From: Mycolicibacterium sphagni
GTDB taxonomy: Bacteria > Actinomycetota > Actinomycetes > Mycobacteriales > Mycobacteriaceae
Reading direction: 5' to 3'
NCBI RefSeq assembly: GCF_013337765.1
Contig: NZ_VBSB01000036.1
Location: 62,001 to 126,000, forward strand
Length of the DNA stretch: 64,000 nucleotides
Every line of letters starts with the position of its first letter. The stretch's first letter is position 1. Positions 8,754-17,861 of the stretch are shown here, piece after piece. The position numbers and the translations under genes were made by a program. The notes beneath the pieces were generated by a model. It did not search any database. It worked only from the letters and a program-made list of their open reading frames with translations, and was not told the DNA's origin.

Positions 8754-10027
8754 CCGGGCTGTCCGATCTGTGCGGTGTTGCGCGGCGGTCCGTCCAGCGG
8801 GCCGAACAACAGCTGCTTGAGCCCGTCGGAGTTCAGCAGGATGCCCTGGTTGCCGTATTGGAACGGGTTGATGCCGGTGTCGGTCACCAGGTACTTCGAC
8901 CGGTTGCCGTAGCCGATGTAGGGCAGACCCATGCACTGCGGACCGCCCGTTGCCGCAACCTTGGGCAGGTTCGACGGGTAGCGGTAGCGCTCGATGCCCA
9001 TCGTGAAGGCGACGTTGACCAGTACGCCCGGTTCCAGCAGCGGTGGCTGCAGGCGAACGAAGTTCATACCCTGAAGCGTGCAGTTGATGGCAGGCGCGTA
9101 TTCGTTGAACAGTGCCGTCGTGGGCGCCAGCAGGTGCAGCACCTTACTCAGGGCGGGCTGGTTGGTGCCCAGCACGTCGTTACCCTGATCGGCCAGCCCG
9201 ATCATGTTGACCAAGAACGTATCCAGATTCTTCTGCTCGTCGACGATGCTCTGGCTGACCTTGTTCGAGTTCTGCACGGTCCTCACCAGATCCGGTGCGG
9301 CGTCGGCGTAGGCGGCGGCCACCGGCGCGCTGAGTTCGATGTCGCGGGCCAGGTTCGGCAGGCTGGGCTCCAGTTTGGCCAGCAGGCTGTCGAAGTCGGC
9401 CACCGTCTGGCCGAATTGCTTGCCGCGCCCGGCGAATGCGGACGACAGTGCGCCCAATGTCTCGTTGAGCTGAGCCGGATCGATCTTGTTGAGGATCTGC
9501 GTCAACTGCTGGAACACCGTGTTGATTTCGACAGTGACATGCTGACCCTGCAGAACCTGGCCGGAATACATCGGTTTCGACGACGGATCCGCGGGCGGTT
9601 CGAAGTTGACGTACTTGGCACCGAAGACCGTCGTCGAGGCGATGTCGGCCACGACATTGGACGGAATCTTGCGCAGCTGTGCCGGATCCATCGCCAGGTG
9701 CAGGACGGCCGCGCCGTCGGGGCGGGTCTCGATCGAGTCGACCTTGCCGACCTGGACACCGCGCATCTTCACTCGGGCGTCGGGGTTCATCACGAGGCCG
9801 GCGCGGTCGGAGATCACGGTCACCGGAACGGTTTTGGTGAAGTCACCACGGAACAAGCCAACCGATACTGCGACGATTGCCGCGACGATTACGACCGTGG
9901 CCAGGCCCGCCACCGGGCGTGCCCAGCCGCGGGCACCGAAGTTGGTCCCCGTTCTGGCCGCCACTGGCGCAGCATGGGTTTCGGTCTCTGATCGGTCGGA
10001 TGGTCCCGGACCGAGATTTCGTGTCAC
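8750..10027 (-). CDS. mceA: Mce family protein, A position
   Basis: 425 residues. A polar N-terminal segment precedes a membrane helix (about residues 38-60). The MlaD domain (about 66-145) contains Met-Arg-Gly-Val-Gln-Val-Gly-Lys-Val. The long helical domain and C-terminal Gly/Asn-rich segment with Cys residues are typical of MceA. It follows yrbEB by nine bases. The first Mce subunit often influences substrate choice, but the substrate cannot be deduced here. Confidence 0.93.
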   Translation of the reverse strand: MTRNLGPGPSDRSETETHAAPVAARTGTNFGARGWARPVAGLATVVIVAAIVAVSVGLFRGDFTKTVPVTVISDRAGLVMNPDARVKMRGVQVGKVDSIETRPDGAAVLHLAMDPAQLRKIPSNVVADIASTTVFGAKYVNFEPPADPSSKPMYSGQVLQGQHVTVEINTVFQQLTQILNKIDPAQLNETLGALSSAFAGRGKQFGQTVADFDSLLAKLEPSLPNLARDIELSAPVAAAYADAAPDLVRTVQNSNKVSQSIVDEQKNLDTFLVNMIGLADQGNDVLGTNQPALSKVLHLLAPTTALFNEYAPAINCTLQGMNFVRLQPPLLEPGVLVNVAFTMGIERYRYPSNLPKVAATGGPQCMGLPYIGYGNRSKYLVTDTGINPFQYGNQGILLNSDGLKQLLFGPLDGPPRNTAQIGQPG

Positions 10028-10036
10028 GTCGTCTCC

Positions 10037-10882
10037 CTATCCGGACAGGTTGAAGTTGCCGTTGGATCCGTAGATCGCGAGGGAGACCAGCAGGGTGACG
10101 GAGACGACCACGATCAGGGAGGTCCGTACCGCGTTGCCCACCGCGACCCCGACCCCGGAGGGGCCGCCGGTGGCGAAGTAGCCGAAGTAGGTGTGGATCA
10201 ACAAGATCGTGATCGCCATCAACACCGCCTGCAAAAAGCTCCACAGCAGATCGATCGGATTCAAAAACGTGTTGAAGTAATGGTCATACAAGCCGCCGGA
10301 CTGGCCGAACAACACCACCGTCGTGAACTGGCTGGCCACGAAACTCAAGATGACAGCGATCGAGTAGAGCGGGGTGATCGCCACCATCCCGGCCACAATC
10401 CGGGTGGAGACCAAGTATTCGACCGGGGGGATGCCCATCGATTCCAGGGCGTCGATCTCCTCATTGATCCGCATCGCCCCCAACTGCGCGGTCACCCCGG
10501 CACCGAAGGTCGCGGCCAACCCGATCCCGGCCACCACCGGCGCACTGATACGCACGTTGATGAAGGCGGCCAGAAAGCCGGTCAACGCTTCGATACCGAT
10601 ATTGCCCAGCGAGGAGTAGCCCTGCACCGCCAACGTGCCACCCGCGGCCAACGTCAAGAATCCGACGATCACCACGGTGCCGCCGATCATCGCCAGGGTG
10701 CCCGCCCCCATCGAGATCTCCGCGATCAACCGGATGATCTCCTTACGGAAATGGATCGTCGCGTGCGGCGTCCCCGCAATCGCCCGCCCATAAAAAATCG
10801 TGTGATCACCAATACGCCCGAACGTCCCCAGTGGCCGCCGAAGTTGGCGAGCCACGCGCGGATACAAAGCCTGCGAAGCCAC
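10037..10882 (-). CDS. yrbEB: MlaE-family ABC permease, second YrbE subunit
   Basis: 281 residues, GTG start at 10882. Five to six hydrophobic helices and the MlaE signature Glu-Glu-Ile-Asp-Ala-Leu-Glu-Ser-Met-Gly-Ile (near residue 150) identify an inner-membrane permease of the Mce importer. It pairs with YrbEA and would be energised by an MceG-type ATPase, which is not encoded in this window; that is usual, as the ATPase is normally encoded elsewhere in mycobacterial genomes. Confidence 0.94.
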   Translation of the reverse strand: MASQALYPRVARQLRRPLGTFGRIGDHTIFYGRAIAGTPHATIHFRKEIIRLIAEISMGAGTLAMIGGTVVIVGFLTLAAGGTLAVQGYSSLGNIGIEALTGFLAAFINVRISAPVVAGIGLAATFGAGVTAQLGAMRINEEIDALESMGIPPVEYLVSTRIVAGMVAITPLYSIAVILSFVASQFTTVVLFGQSGGLYDHYFNTFLNPIDLLWSFLQAVLMAITILLIHTYFGYFATGGPSGVGVAVGNAVRTSLIVVVSVTLLVSLAIYGSNGNFNLSG

Positions 10883-10898
10883 CTTGATATCCCCCGCC

Positions 10899-11705
10899 TT
10901 ACCGTGCGCTCATCCGGATACCGATGGCCGTGACGACCACGTTCACCACGAACAACGCCATGAACGCATACACCACCGTCTCATTGACCGCATTGCCCAC
11001 CGCCTTGGCGCCACCACCGGTAATCGTCAACCCCCGATAACAGGCCACCAGACCCGCGATCAACCCGAACAACGCGGCCTTCACACACGAGATGATCACC
11101 TCAGGCACCCCGGTCAACAAGGTGATCCCGGCGGCGAACGCACCCGGATTCACATCCTGAACAAACACCGAGAACACGTACCCACCCAAAATCCCGATGA
11201 TCACCACAAGTGAGTTCAACAACAACGCCACCAAACCCGAGGCCAGCATCCGCGGAGTCACCAACCGCTGCACCGGATTAATCCCCAACACTTCCATCGC
11301 GTCGATCTCTTCACGAATCGTGCGCGACCCCAAATCCGCACACATCGCCGTCGCCCCCGCACCGGCCACAATCAACACCGTCACCAACGGACCCACCTGG
11401 GTCACCGCACCAAACGCAGCACCAGCACCCGAGAGATCAGCAGCACCCAACTCCCGCAACAAAATATTGAGCGTGAACGACACCAACACCGTGAACGGAA
11501 TCGCCACCAACAACGTCGGCGCCAACGACACCCGCGCCACAAACCACGACTGCTCCAAAAACTCCCGCCACTGAAACGGCTTCCGAAACACAAACCGCAC
11601 CGCATCAGCCGACATCGCAAACAAACCACCAATAGCCTGCATCGGACCCGACGCACTCTTCAACGAAATGCCCGTCGACCAACGTTCCGGTCCCTTAGCT
11701 GCCAT
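10899..11705 (-). CDS. yrbEA: MlaE-family ABC permease, first YrbE subunit
   Basis: 268 residues with several membrane helices. The permease signature Glu-Glu-Ile-Asp-Ala-Met-Glu-Val-Leu-Gly-Ile-Asn-Pro-Val-Gln lies near residue 140. The start codon overlaps the end of the thiolase gene by 11 bases, which ties the transporter genes to the four catabolic genes upstream in one operon. Confidence 0.94.
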   Translation of the reverse strand: MAAKGPERWSTGISLKSASGPMQAIGGLFAMSADAVRFVFRKPFQWREFLEQSWFVARVSLAPTLLVAIPFTVLVSFTLNILLRELGAADLSGAGAAFGAVTQVGPLVTVLIVAGAGATAMCADLGSRTIREEIDAMEVLGINPVQRLVTPRMLASGLVALLLNSLVVIIGILGGYVFSVFVQDVNPGAFAAGITLLTGVPEVIISCVKAALFGLIAGLVACYRGLTITGGGAKAVGNAVNETVVYAFMALFVVNVVVTAIGIRMSAR

Positions 11706-12864
11706 CGGTACCCGGTCCTTCCAAAATCGTCACCGCGGCTACCGCCGTCGGCCCACCGATGTTGTGGGCCAGCCCGATTCGGGCACCGTCCACCTGGTTA
11801 TTGGCCTCACCACGGAGTTGCTCGAAAAGCTCCACGCACTGGGCCACTCCGGTGGCACCGGGTGGATGCCCCTTGGCCTTCAGGCCGCCGCTGGGATTCA
11901 CCGGCAACGCTCCGCCGACACACGTCACTTCGGCCTCCATCAATTTGTAGGCCTCCGCAGGTTCGGCGAAGCCGAGATCTTCATAGCTGATCAACTCGAT
12001 GCCGGTGAAGAAATCGTGAACTTCCGCCACATCGATATCAGCGGGCGTCAAATTTGCCATACTGAACGCTCTTTTGGCCGCACGAACCGTCGCGGGGAAT
12101 GTCGTCAGGTCGGCCTTGTGCTGATGCATCACCGAGTCCAGACCCAGGCCCACGCCGCGAATCCATACCGGCCGGTCGGTGAAGCGGTCCACGACATCTT
12201 CGGCTGCCAGTAAAAGTGCTGCGGCGCCGTCACTTTGGGGTGCACAGTCATACACGCCGAACGGTGTCACGACCGTCGGCGCGGCAAGCACTTCTTCGAG
12301 GGTCACCTCGAAGCGGAGGCGGGCCTTCGGGTTGAACAGGCCGTGCCGATGGTTCTTCACCGCCACCATCGCCATGTGTTCACGGGTGGCCGGGGTTTCG
12401 TGCAAATAACGCGCAACGTGAAGGGCGAATCCCGCCGGCGAGACCAACCCCAGCGGGTAATCCCACGCCATATCGCGGGCCATCGCCTCCCACTCCCACA
12501 GCAATTGCTTGGAAGCGGTCTCGCGCACTTTGTCCGCGCCCATCACCAGCGCCACGTCGGCCGCCCCGGACGCGACACCGTAGAGGGCATTGCGGACCGC
12601 GTCATTGCCGGTGGCACAGGAGTTCTCGATCCGGGTGACTGGGAGGTCGGGCAGGCCGAGCGAGTCCGCCAGGATGCCGGCCGGGAACCCGTCGGGTGTT
12701 CCCATCGCGCCGAACCATGCTGCATCGATCTCAGATTTGTTGACGCCCTTGTCAACACGGGCGGCGCACTCGGCGAACGCCATCGGAAGCAGGTCCTTCA
12801 GGCCCAGTGCGAAATGCTCACCGAACGCCGTCATACCGGCGCCCACGACCGCGACGCGCCTCAT
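11695..12864 (-). CDS. SCP2-type (lipid-transfer) thiolase
   Basis: 389 residues from ATG 12864 (ATGA overlap with the gene upstream). Thiolase fold with the nucleophile motif Asn-Ser-Cys-Ala-Thr-Gly (Cys 83), a central Glu-Val-His-Asp (His 283) and Gly-His-Pro-Pro-Gly-Ala-Thr-Gly (His 333). The second catalytic Cys region reads Ala-His-Asn-Ile-Gly-Gly, as in SCP-x/lipid-transfer thiolases. Such enzymes cleave or form carbon-carbon bonds of acyl-CoA thioesters, often branched or steroid side chains. It lies next to a DUF35-containing protein, a known partner type. The exact substrate is unknown. Confidence 0.87.
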   Translation of the reverse strand: MRRVAVVGAGMTAFGEHFALGLKDLLPMAFAECAARVDKGVNKSEIDAAWFGAMGTPDGFPAGILADSLGLPDLPVTRIENSCATGNDAVRNALYGVASGAADVALVMGADKVRETASKQLLWEWEAMARDMAWDYPLGLVSPAGFALHVARYLHETPATREHMAMVAVKNHRHGLFNPKARLRFEVTLEEVLAAPTVVTPFGVYDCAPQSDGAAALLLAAEDVVDRFTDRPVWIRGVGLGLDSVMHQHKADLTTFPATVRAAKRAFSMANLTPADIDVAEVHDFFTGIELISYEDLGFAEPAEAYKLMEAEVTCVGGALPVNPSGGLKAKGHPPGATGVAQCVELFEQLRGEANNQVDGARIGLAHNIGGPTAVAAVTILEGPGTDGS

Positions 12865-14072
12865 GCCGCACCCCATGACCAGGCGGACGGCTCCCGGCTC
12901 GCCGCCTGTTGGTAGGGCTCGAACGAATACCCGTAGTCGGGCACACCGGATCTCATCGCGACCCGGCGCAGCGTGAGCCGTCCGCGATCGCCGATCCGTA
13001 CCGTGCCCGCCTCGACACCGGTCACCTTCACCAGCGCGCGGACGCCGACGTCGTCGAGTTCGACGAGCGCCAGCGAGTAGGGGGTGCGCAGGCCCGGCAC
13101 CGGAATGTGCACGGTGACTTCGGTGTAGACCGTCCCCACCCGTGGCAGCGGCACCAGCTCGTAATCGGTGGTCAGCGTGCCGTCTTCGTCGAGGCGGTAG
13201 CGGGGCGGAAAGTCCAATTCGTCGCTGCCACTGTGTCTGCCGGCCTCCCACCGCACTTTGGCTTCGAAGGCCCGTTCGTAGGCAGCCAGCGAGATCGGGA
13301 TCTCGGGGCCCGCGGTGATCTTGGTCTGCGGACGCGGACGCGCCACCGGCTCGCGCCGATAGACGACGGCATCGCCACCGACCACGGTCACCCCGGACAG
13401 GCTGGCCTGTTCGACGGCCACCAACGGACCGTTGGTGCGCGACTCGGCGAGCGCCGCCAAGGCGAACAGCCCGGCACTGGCCCCCGAGGTCGGCAGCATC
13501 GGCGGGTCGCCGCCGCACAGTTCGGCGACGCGGTCGTGGTCGACCCCGGCCAGAGCGACCGGGGTGTCCAGCCAGGCCGCCGCCAGCGAGGCAACCAGGC
13601 CGCGTTCATGAAGCAGGCGCGGGTCGCCGTAGTCGTGCAGGACGCCGCTGGCATTGCGGGTGCGGACCGGAAGGCTGCGTGCCACCCGTGCGGCGGTGCG
13701 CACCTGCAGTCCGCTCTCGGCTGTCAGGATCGCCGCCGCGCCAGCGGGATCCAGATCGGTGCCGATGACCAGCGTGCGAGACCGGGCCGAACTGACCGCG
13801 TCCAGCGTGGCCGGGGCTCCCCCGAGCCGCTCGTCGACCTCGAGCTCGGGATCCAGGCCGAGCCCGGCCAAGAGCACCGCGGCGTTGCTGCTTTCCAGCA
13901 GCGGCAGGTCCCTGCTGACCAGCACGACCCGTTCGACGGCGCCGCCTTCGGACAACGCCGCCCGGCCCGCTTCAACAGCGAGTGTGATTGCGTCCTCGTC
14001 ATCGCCGACAATGCGATGTGCATCACACCCCCACGAAGGTAGGTATGTGCCAATGGCGATGATGTGCGGCAT
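12861..14072 (-). CDS. HMG-CoA-synthase-like domain fused to a DUF35 OB-fold
   Basis: 403 residues. The first about 270 look like a degenerate HMG-CoA synthase/KAS-III thiolase-fold domain (starts Ile-Ile-Ala-Ile-Gly-Thr-Tyr-Leu-Pro; contains Thr-Leu-Val-Ile-Gly-Thr-Asp). The stretch where the catalytic Cys should be reads Asp-Glu-Arg-Leu-Gly-Gly-Ala-Pro, with no Cys. The last about 120 residues resemble the DUF35 OB-fold, but lack the Cys-x2-Cys zinc ribbon, having Phe-Pro-Pro-Arg-Tyr instead. It sits directly upstream of a thiolase. In archaea, thiolase, HMG-CoA synthase and DUF35 form one complex, so a structural or substrate-channelling role is plausible. Confidence 0.72.
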   Translation of the reverse strand: MPHIIAIGTYLPSWGCDAHRIVGDDEDAITLAVEAGRAALSEGGAVERVVLVSRDLPLLESSNAAVLLAGLGLDPELEVDERLGGAPATLDAVSSARSRTLVIGTDLDPAGAAAILTAESGLQVRTAARVARSLPVRTRNASGVLHDYGDPRLLHERGLVASLAAAWLDTPVALAGVDHDRVAELCGGDPPMLPTSGASAGLFALAALAESRTNGPLVAVEQASLSGVTVVGGDAVVYRREPVARPRPQTKITAGPEIPISLAAYERAFEAKVRWEAGRHSGSDELDFPPRYRLDEDGTLTTDYELVPLPRVGTVYTEVTVHIPVPGLRTPYSLALVELDDVGVRALVKVTGVEAGTVRIGDRGRLTLRRVAMRSGVPDYGYSFEPYQQAASREPSAWSWGAA

Positions 14073-14090
14073 GAGTTTCTCCGGCGCTAC

Positions 14091-15296
14091 CTAGGTGACC
14101 GCGCCGGCGGTCTTGAGTTCGATGATGCGGTCCCAGTCCAGGCCGAGTTCTTCGAGGATCTCGTCAGTTTGTTCGGCGAATCCCGGCGCCGGCCCGGTCT
14201 GCGGTGCGGCGACGTCGAACTGCACCGGGTTGGCGACGAGCTCCAATTCGCCTGCCTGCACGATGTATTCGTTGGCGCGGATCTGCGGGTCTTGGGCCGC
14301 CTGCAGGGTGTCCTGCACCGGTGCCCACGGCCCGGCCAGCGTCGTGAACCGTTCGCTCCACTCCAGCAGCGGCCGCTTGGCCATGGCCTCGCGCAGGATG
14401 TCCACGGCGGCCGCGGTGTTTTCCGCGATCGATTCCGCGGTGGCGAACCGAGGGTCATCGGCCAGTTCGCCGAGCTCCATGTGCTTGCACACGTCGGCCC
14501 AGAACTTTCCTGGCTGCATCATCACAAAGGAGATGTAGCGGTTGTCGGCCGTCGCGTAGAGCCCGACCAGTGGGTTGATCGGCGAACCGTGCACACCCGG
14601 GGGCGGTTGCACCATCAGTTGTTGAAGGTGCTGGGTCAGCGCCACAGTGTGGCCCATCGACCACAGTCCGCTACCAAGCAGGGACACATCGACCACCGAC
14701 GGTTCGCCCGTGCGCTCACGCTGGAACAGTGCGGCCGCGATGCCGCCCGCAAGATTGGTGCCCGAGATCGTGTCGCCATAGGCCGGTCCCGGCGGGGCGA
14801 TCATGCCCTCGATGCCGGGCGGCGTGATGGTCGCAGCGGTGCCGGCACGGCACCAGAAGGCGGTCATGTCATAACCGCCCTTCACCGACTCCTCGCCGCG
14901 CGGACCGAGCGCACTGCCACGCGCGTAGATGATCTTCGGGTTGACGGCTCGGATGTCATCGACGTCGATCCCGAACTTGTGCCGGTGTCCCGGCAGAAAA
15001 CTGGTCAGGAACACATCAGCGCGACGCGCGAGATCCAGCAGTACCTCTCGACCTTCGGGCACCGACATGTCCAGTCCGATGCTGCGCTTACCCCGGTTGG
15101 CGTGCTCGATGTTCGGGTTGGGATCGCCTTCGACGCGCAGCGGGCCGGTCTGGCGCAACCCACGCTGTGGATCACCGGTCACCGCATGCTCGACCTTGAT
15201 GACGTCCGCGCCCCACTCACCGAGCACCGCGCCGCACGAGGGCACGAAGCCGTACATCGCGACCTCGAGGACGCGAACCCCGTCCAGCGGCCTCAC
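14091..15296 (-). CDS. class III (CaiB/BaiF) acyl-CoA transferase
   Basis: 401 residues, GTG start overlapping the aldehyde dehydrogenase stop (GTGA). N-terminal Leu-Asp-Gly-Val-Arg-Val-Leu-Glu-Val, Asp-Val-Ile-Lys-Val-Glu, and the probable catalytic Asp 143 in Gly-Gly-Tyr-Asp-Met-Thr are diagnostic of the family. These enzymes move CoA between carboxylic acids through an aspartyl-CoA anhydride. Immediately downstream of an aldehyde dehydrogenase, it could activate the acid that enzyme makes. Confidence 0.9.
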   Translation of the reverse strand: MRPLDGVRVLEVAMYGFVPSCGAVLGEWGADVIKVEHAVTGDPQRGLRQTGPLRVEGDPNPNIEHANRGKRSIGLDMSVPEGREVLLDLARRADVFLTSFLPGHRHKFGIDVDDIRAVNPKIIYARGSALGPRGEESVKGGYDMTAFWCRAGTAATITPPGIEGMIAPPGPAYGDTISGTNLAGGIAAALFQRERTGEPSVVDVSLLGSGLWSMGHTVALTQHLQQLMVQPPPGVHGSPINPLVGLYATADNRYISFVMMQPGKFWADVCKHMELGELADDPRFATAESIAENTAAAVDILREAMAKRPLLEWSERFTTLAGPWAPVQDTLQAAQDPQIRANEYIVQAGELELVANPVQFDVAAPQTGPAPGFAEQTDEILEELGLDWDRIIELKTAGAVT

Positions 15297-16795
15297 GACA
15301 CGACCGCCGCGAGAGTCTTGCGCTCGAGGAATTCCTCCAGGCCGGCCACACCCATTTCCCGGCCAACGCCCGACTGCTTGTAGCCGCCGAACGGACTGTC
15401 CGGACCGAAGTAGTTGCCGCCGTTGATCCCCATCGTCCCGGTACGAATCCGGCGGGCGATCGCCAGCGCGCGGTCGTGGCCGCCGAACACCCCGCCGGAG
15501 AGTCCGTAGATGGAGTTGTTGGCGATCCGGACCGCGTCGTCGTCGTCCTCATAGGCGAGGACGGCCAGCACCGGCCCGAAGATCTCCTCCTGGGCGAGCT
15601 CACTGTCGGGGTCGACGTTGGTGATCAGGGTCGGCTCGTAGAAGAAGCCGGGCCCGTCGACTTTCTTGCCACCGGTGACCACGGTCCCGCCGGCGGCAAC
15701 TGCACGCTGGACCATGCCATCCACCTTGTCGCGCTGGGTGTCGTTGATCAGCGGTCCCATATAGGTGGCCGGGTCGGCCGGGTCGCCGTAGCGGACCATG
15801 CCCATGAAGTTCTTCACCAGCTCGACGATCTCGTCGTGGTGCGTGCGGGGCACCAGAAGTCGGGTGGTGATCGCGCAGCCCTGACCGGCGTGCGAGCAGA
15901 TCATGAACGCCGCCATCATGGCGCAGTTGTTGAAGTCGGCGTCGTCGAGCACGATCATGGCCGATTTGCCGCCCAGCTCGAGGAACACCTTCTTGATCGT
16001 GTCGCTGGCGGCCGCCATGATCTTGCGGCCGGTCGCGGTGGACCCGGTGAACGTGACGACGTCCACGTCGGGACTCGTCGTCAGCGCGGATCCGACAGCG
16101 GCGTCGGTGGAGCTGATCACGTTGATGACGCCGGCCGGGATGTCGGTGTACTTCGCGATGACCTCGCCGAGTGCGAGCGTGGTCAGCGGGGTGTCGGGGG
16201 CGGCCTTGAGAACGACGGTGCAGCCGGCCGCAAGCGACGGACCGAGCTTGGCCAGTGCCAGCTGGTTGGGATAGTTGTAGGCGATGATGGCGGCCACCAC
16301 TCCGGCGGCTTCCTTCTCTACCCAGCGGTGGTGACGCTGCCCGCGGCTCTCGATCTCGCCGAGGTCTTCGCTCATCGAATAGGTCTTCAGCAGGTTCGCG
16401 TAGTACCCGACGATCCGGATGGGGTCGTCGAGCTGGGCGCTCTCGGTCAGCGCGCGGGTTGCGCCCACCTCGGCGATCGTCAGCGCACGCAGTTCGTCAC
16501 TGTGCTCCAGCAAGGCGGCGTGCAACTGTTCCAGACCGCGGATCCGCAGTTCGACGTTGGTCGACCACTCGGTGTTGTCGAAGGCATTGCGGGCCGCGGC
16601 GATCGCCCGTTCGGCGTCGGCGACGCCCGCGTTAGGTGCGTAGCCGACGATCTCACCGTTTGCCGGATTGATCGACGGATAGGTGTCCGCAGCCCCGACG
16701 AGCTGGCCGTCGATCAGCATGAGCCGGTCGGACACCTGGCCCTCCGCCGCTTGCTCGCCGCTCGCGATGATTGCCGTCGCGTCCTGGGCCGGCAT
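15293..16795 (-). CDS. NAD(P)-dependent aldehyde dehydrogenase
   Basis: 500 residues from ATG 16795; GGAGGA lies 7 bases upstream, so this start is preferred over the TTG at 16801. Full aldehyde dehydrogenase fold: oxyanion Asn 174, Phe-Thr-Gly-Ser-Thr-Ala-Thr-Gly for the cofactor (about 249-256), catalytic Glu 273 in Leu-Glu-Leu-Gly-Gly-Lys, and nucleophile Cys 307 in Gly-Gln-Gly-Cys. It oxidises an aldehyde to the acid in the cytoplasm. It is the first gene of the operon that continues through the Mce importer, so its promoter region probably controls uptake as well. Confidence 0.92.
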   Translation of the reverse strand: MPAQDATAIIASGEQAAEGQVSDRLMLIDGQLVGAADTYPSINPANGEIVGYAPNAGVADAERAIAAARNAFDNTEWSTNVELRIRGLEQLHAALLEHSDELRALTIAEVGATRALTESAQLDDPIRIVGYYANLLKTYSMSEDLGEIESRGQRHHRWVEKEAAGVVAAIIAYNYPNQLALAKLGPSLAAGCTVVLKAAPDTPLTTLALGEVIAKYTDIPAGVINVISSTDAAVGSALTTSPDVDVVTFTGSTATGRKIMAAASDTIKKVFLELGGKSAMIVLDDADFNNCAMMAAFMICSHAGQGCAITTRLLVPRTHHDEIVELVKNFMGMVRYGDPADPATYMGPLINDTQRDKVDGMVQRAVAAGGTVVTGGKKVDGPGFFYEPTLITNVDPDSELAQEEIFGPVLAVLAYEDDDDAVRIANNSIYGLSGGVFGGHDRALAIARRIRTGTMGINGGNYFGPDSPFGGYKQSGVGREMGVAGLEEFLERKTLAAVVS

Positions 16796-16816
16796 CAGCA
16801 ATTCCTCCAGTGCATG

Positions 16817-16831
16817 GATAACTCGGTTCTC
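16817..16831. promoter_or_regulatory. candidate operator of the ALDH-mce operon
   Basis: GATAACTCGGTTCTC fits GAGAANNNNNTTCTC with one mismatch and ends 22 bases upstream of the aldehyde dehydrogenase ATG. Confidence 0.5.
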
Positions 16832-16984
16832 ATCTCCGGCGAATCATACATTCGGCCCATGAGAACTCAAGCCGCGTTGGAGGAACGTCTTGCCATCGGA
16901 CACGCGTCCGATGTCCGCGGCTCCGCATCGCATCTCCGCAGTTAGACACATTGCGCCGAAGTGTCTTGCGAAATGGATCACACC

Positions 16985-16999
16985 GAGAGTAGCGTTCTC
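16985..16999. promoter_or_regulatory. candidate operator of the SDR-P450 operon
   Basis: GAGAGTAGCGTTCTC fits GAGAANNNNNTTCTC with one mismatch. It lies about 115 bases upstream of the SDR start at 17114. Confidence 0.5.
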
Positions 17000-17113
17000 A
17001 TATCAGAAAGGGAGATTCTTGACATCCGAGATCCGCTGGATCGGCGACGCTACGGTGCGCCGACGCCGCAGTGACCTGTGTCATCTCTTCTTCTGCTGCA
17101 CCGGAGATCGTCT

Positions 17114-17815
17114 GTGAAGACGGCATTGGTAACCGGTGGCGGTTCGGGAATCGGCGCGGCCATCGCCGATCGGCTGCGCTCCGACGGCTACCACGTGGCG
17201 ACGATCGACCTGAATCCGTCCGAGGTCGACTTCTCCTACATCGCTGACGTCACCGACCGCGCGCAGATCGACGCTGCACTCGCCGAAGTCCACGCCGCGC
17301 TGGGACCAGTCACCATTCTGGTCAATGCCGCCGGCCGCGATTCGTTTCGCCGATTCACCGACATCAGCTTCGGCGACTGGAAGACGATCGTCGACATCAA
17401 CCTGCACGGGGTCTTCCACACGATCCAGGCCGTCCTGCCCGACATGATCGAGGCCGGCTGGGGCCGCATCGTCAACATCTCCTCCTCGAGCACCCACTCC
17501 GGCGCGCCGTACATGTCGGCCTATGTGGCGGCCAAGTCCGGCGTCAACGGGCTGACCAAAAGCCTTGCCCTCGAATACGGCCCGGCCGGCATCACCGTCA
17601 ACGCCGTCCCGCCCGGCTTCATCGACACCCCGATGCTGCGTAAGGCCGAGGCCCGCGGCAACCTCGGGTCGGTCGAAGAGGCCGTCAACCGGACCCCGGT
17701 GGGCCGCATCGGCAGGCCCGAGGACATCGCGGCCGCCTGTGCCTTCTTCATCTCCGAGGAAGCCGGCTACATCACCGGCCAGATCCTCGGCGTCAATGGC
17801 GGCCGCAACACCTGA
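17114..17815 (+). CDS. short-chain dehydrogenase/reductase
   Basis: 233 residues from GTG 17114, preceded by a GGAG ribosome-binding site. Classical SDR: Thr-Gly-Gly-Gly-Ser-Gly-Ile-Gly cofactor loop (residues 7-14), Asn-Ala-Ala-Gly (71-74), and catalytic Ser 124, Tyr 137 and Lys 141. The acidic residue after the second strand (Ile-Asp-Leu) suggests NAD(H). First gene of a plus-strand operon with a second SDR, a ferredoxin and a P450, so it likely oxidises or reduces a hydroxyl or keto group made by the P450. Confidence 0.88.
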   Translation: MKTALVTGGGSGIGAAIADRLRSDGYHVATIDLNPSEVDFSYIADVTDRAQIDAALAEVHAALGPVTILVNAAGRDSFRRFTDISFGDWKTIVDINLHGVFHTIQAVLPDMIEAGWGRIVNISSSSTHSGAPYMSAYVAAKSGVNGLTKSLALEYGPAGITVNAVPPGFIDTPMLRKAEARGNLGSVEEAVNRTPVGRIGRPEDIAAACAFFISEEAGYITGQILGVNGGRNT

Positions 17816-17861
17816 CATATCGACACATATCGACATCAAGCAGTTAGAGAGAGGAACAGCT

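Larger units (their letters stand above)
16796..17113. promoter_or_regulatory. divergent promoter region between the ALDH-mce and SDR-P450 operons
   Basis: 318 bases without a credible gene between two divergent operons. It carries two copies of the region-wide inverted repeat, at 16817-16831 and 16985-16999 (separate entries). A further GTTCTC-type half-site on the minus strand (ATGAGAAC, about 16859-16866) lies between them. Confidence 0.6.

Noticed and set aside
16796..17113. KstR or KstR2 operator in the divergent promoter
   Set aside because: The repeats fit GAGAANNNNNTTCTC, not the AAC-x2-GTT core or the AAGCAAG-x2-CTTGCTT pattern I know for those regulators.
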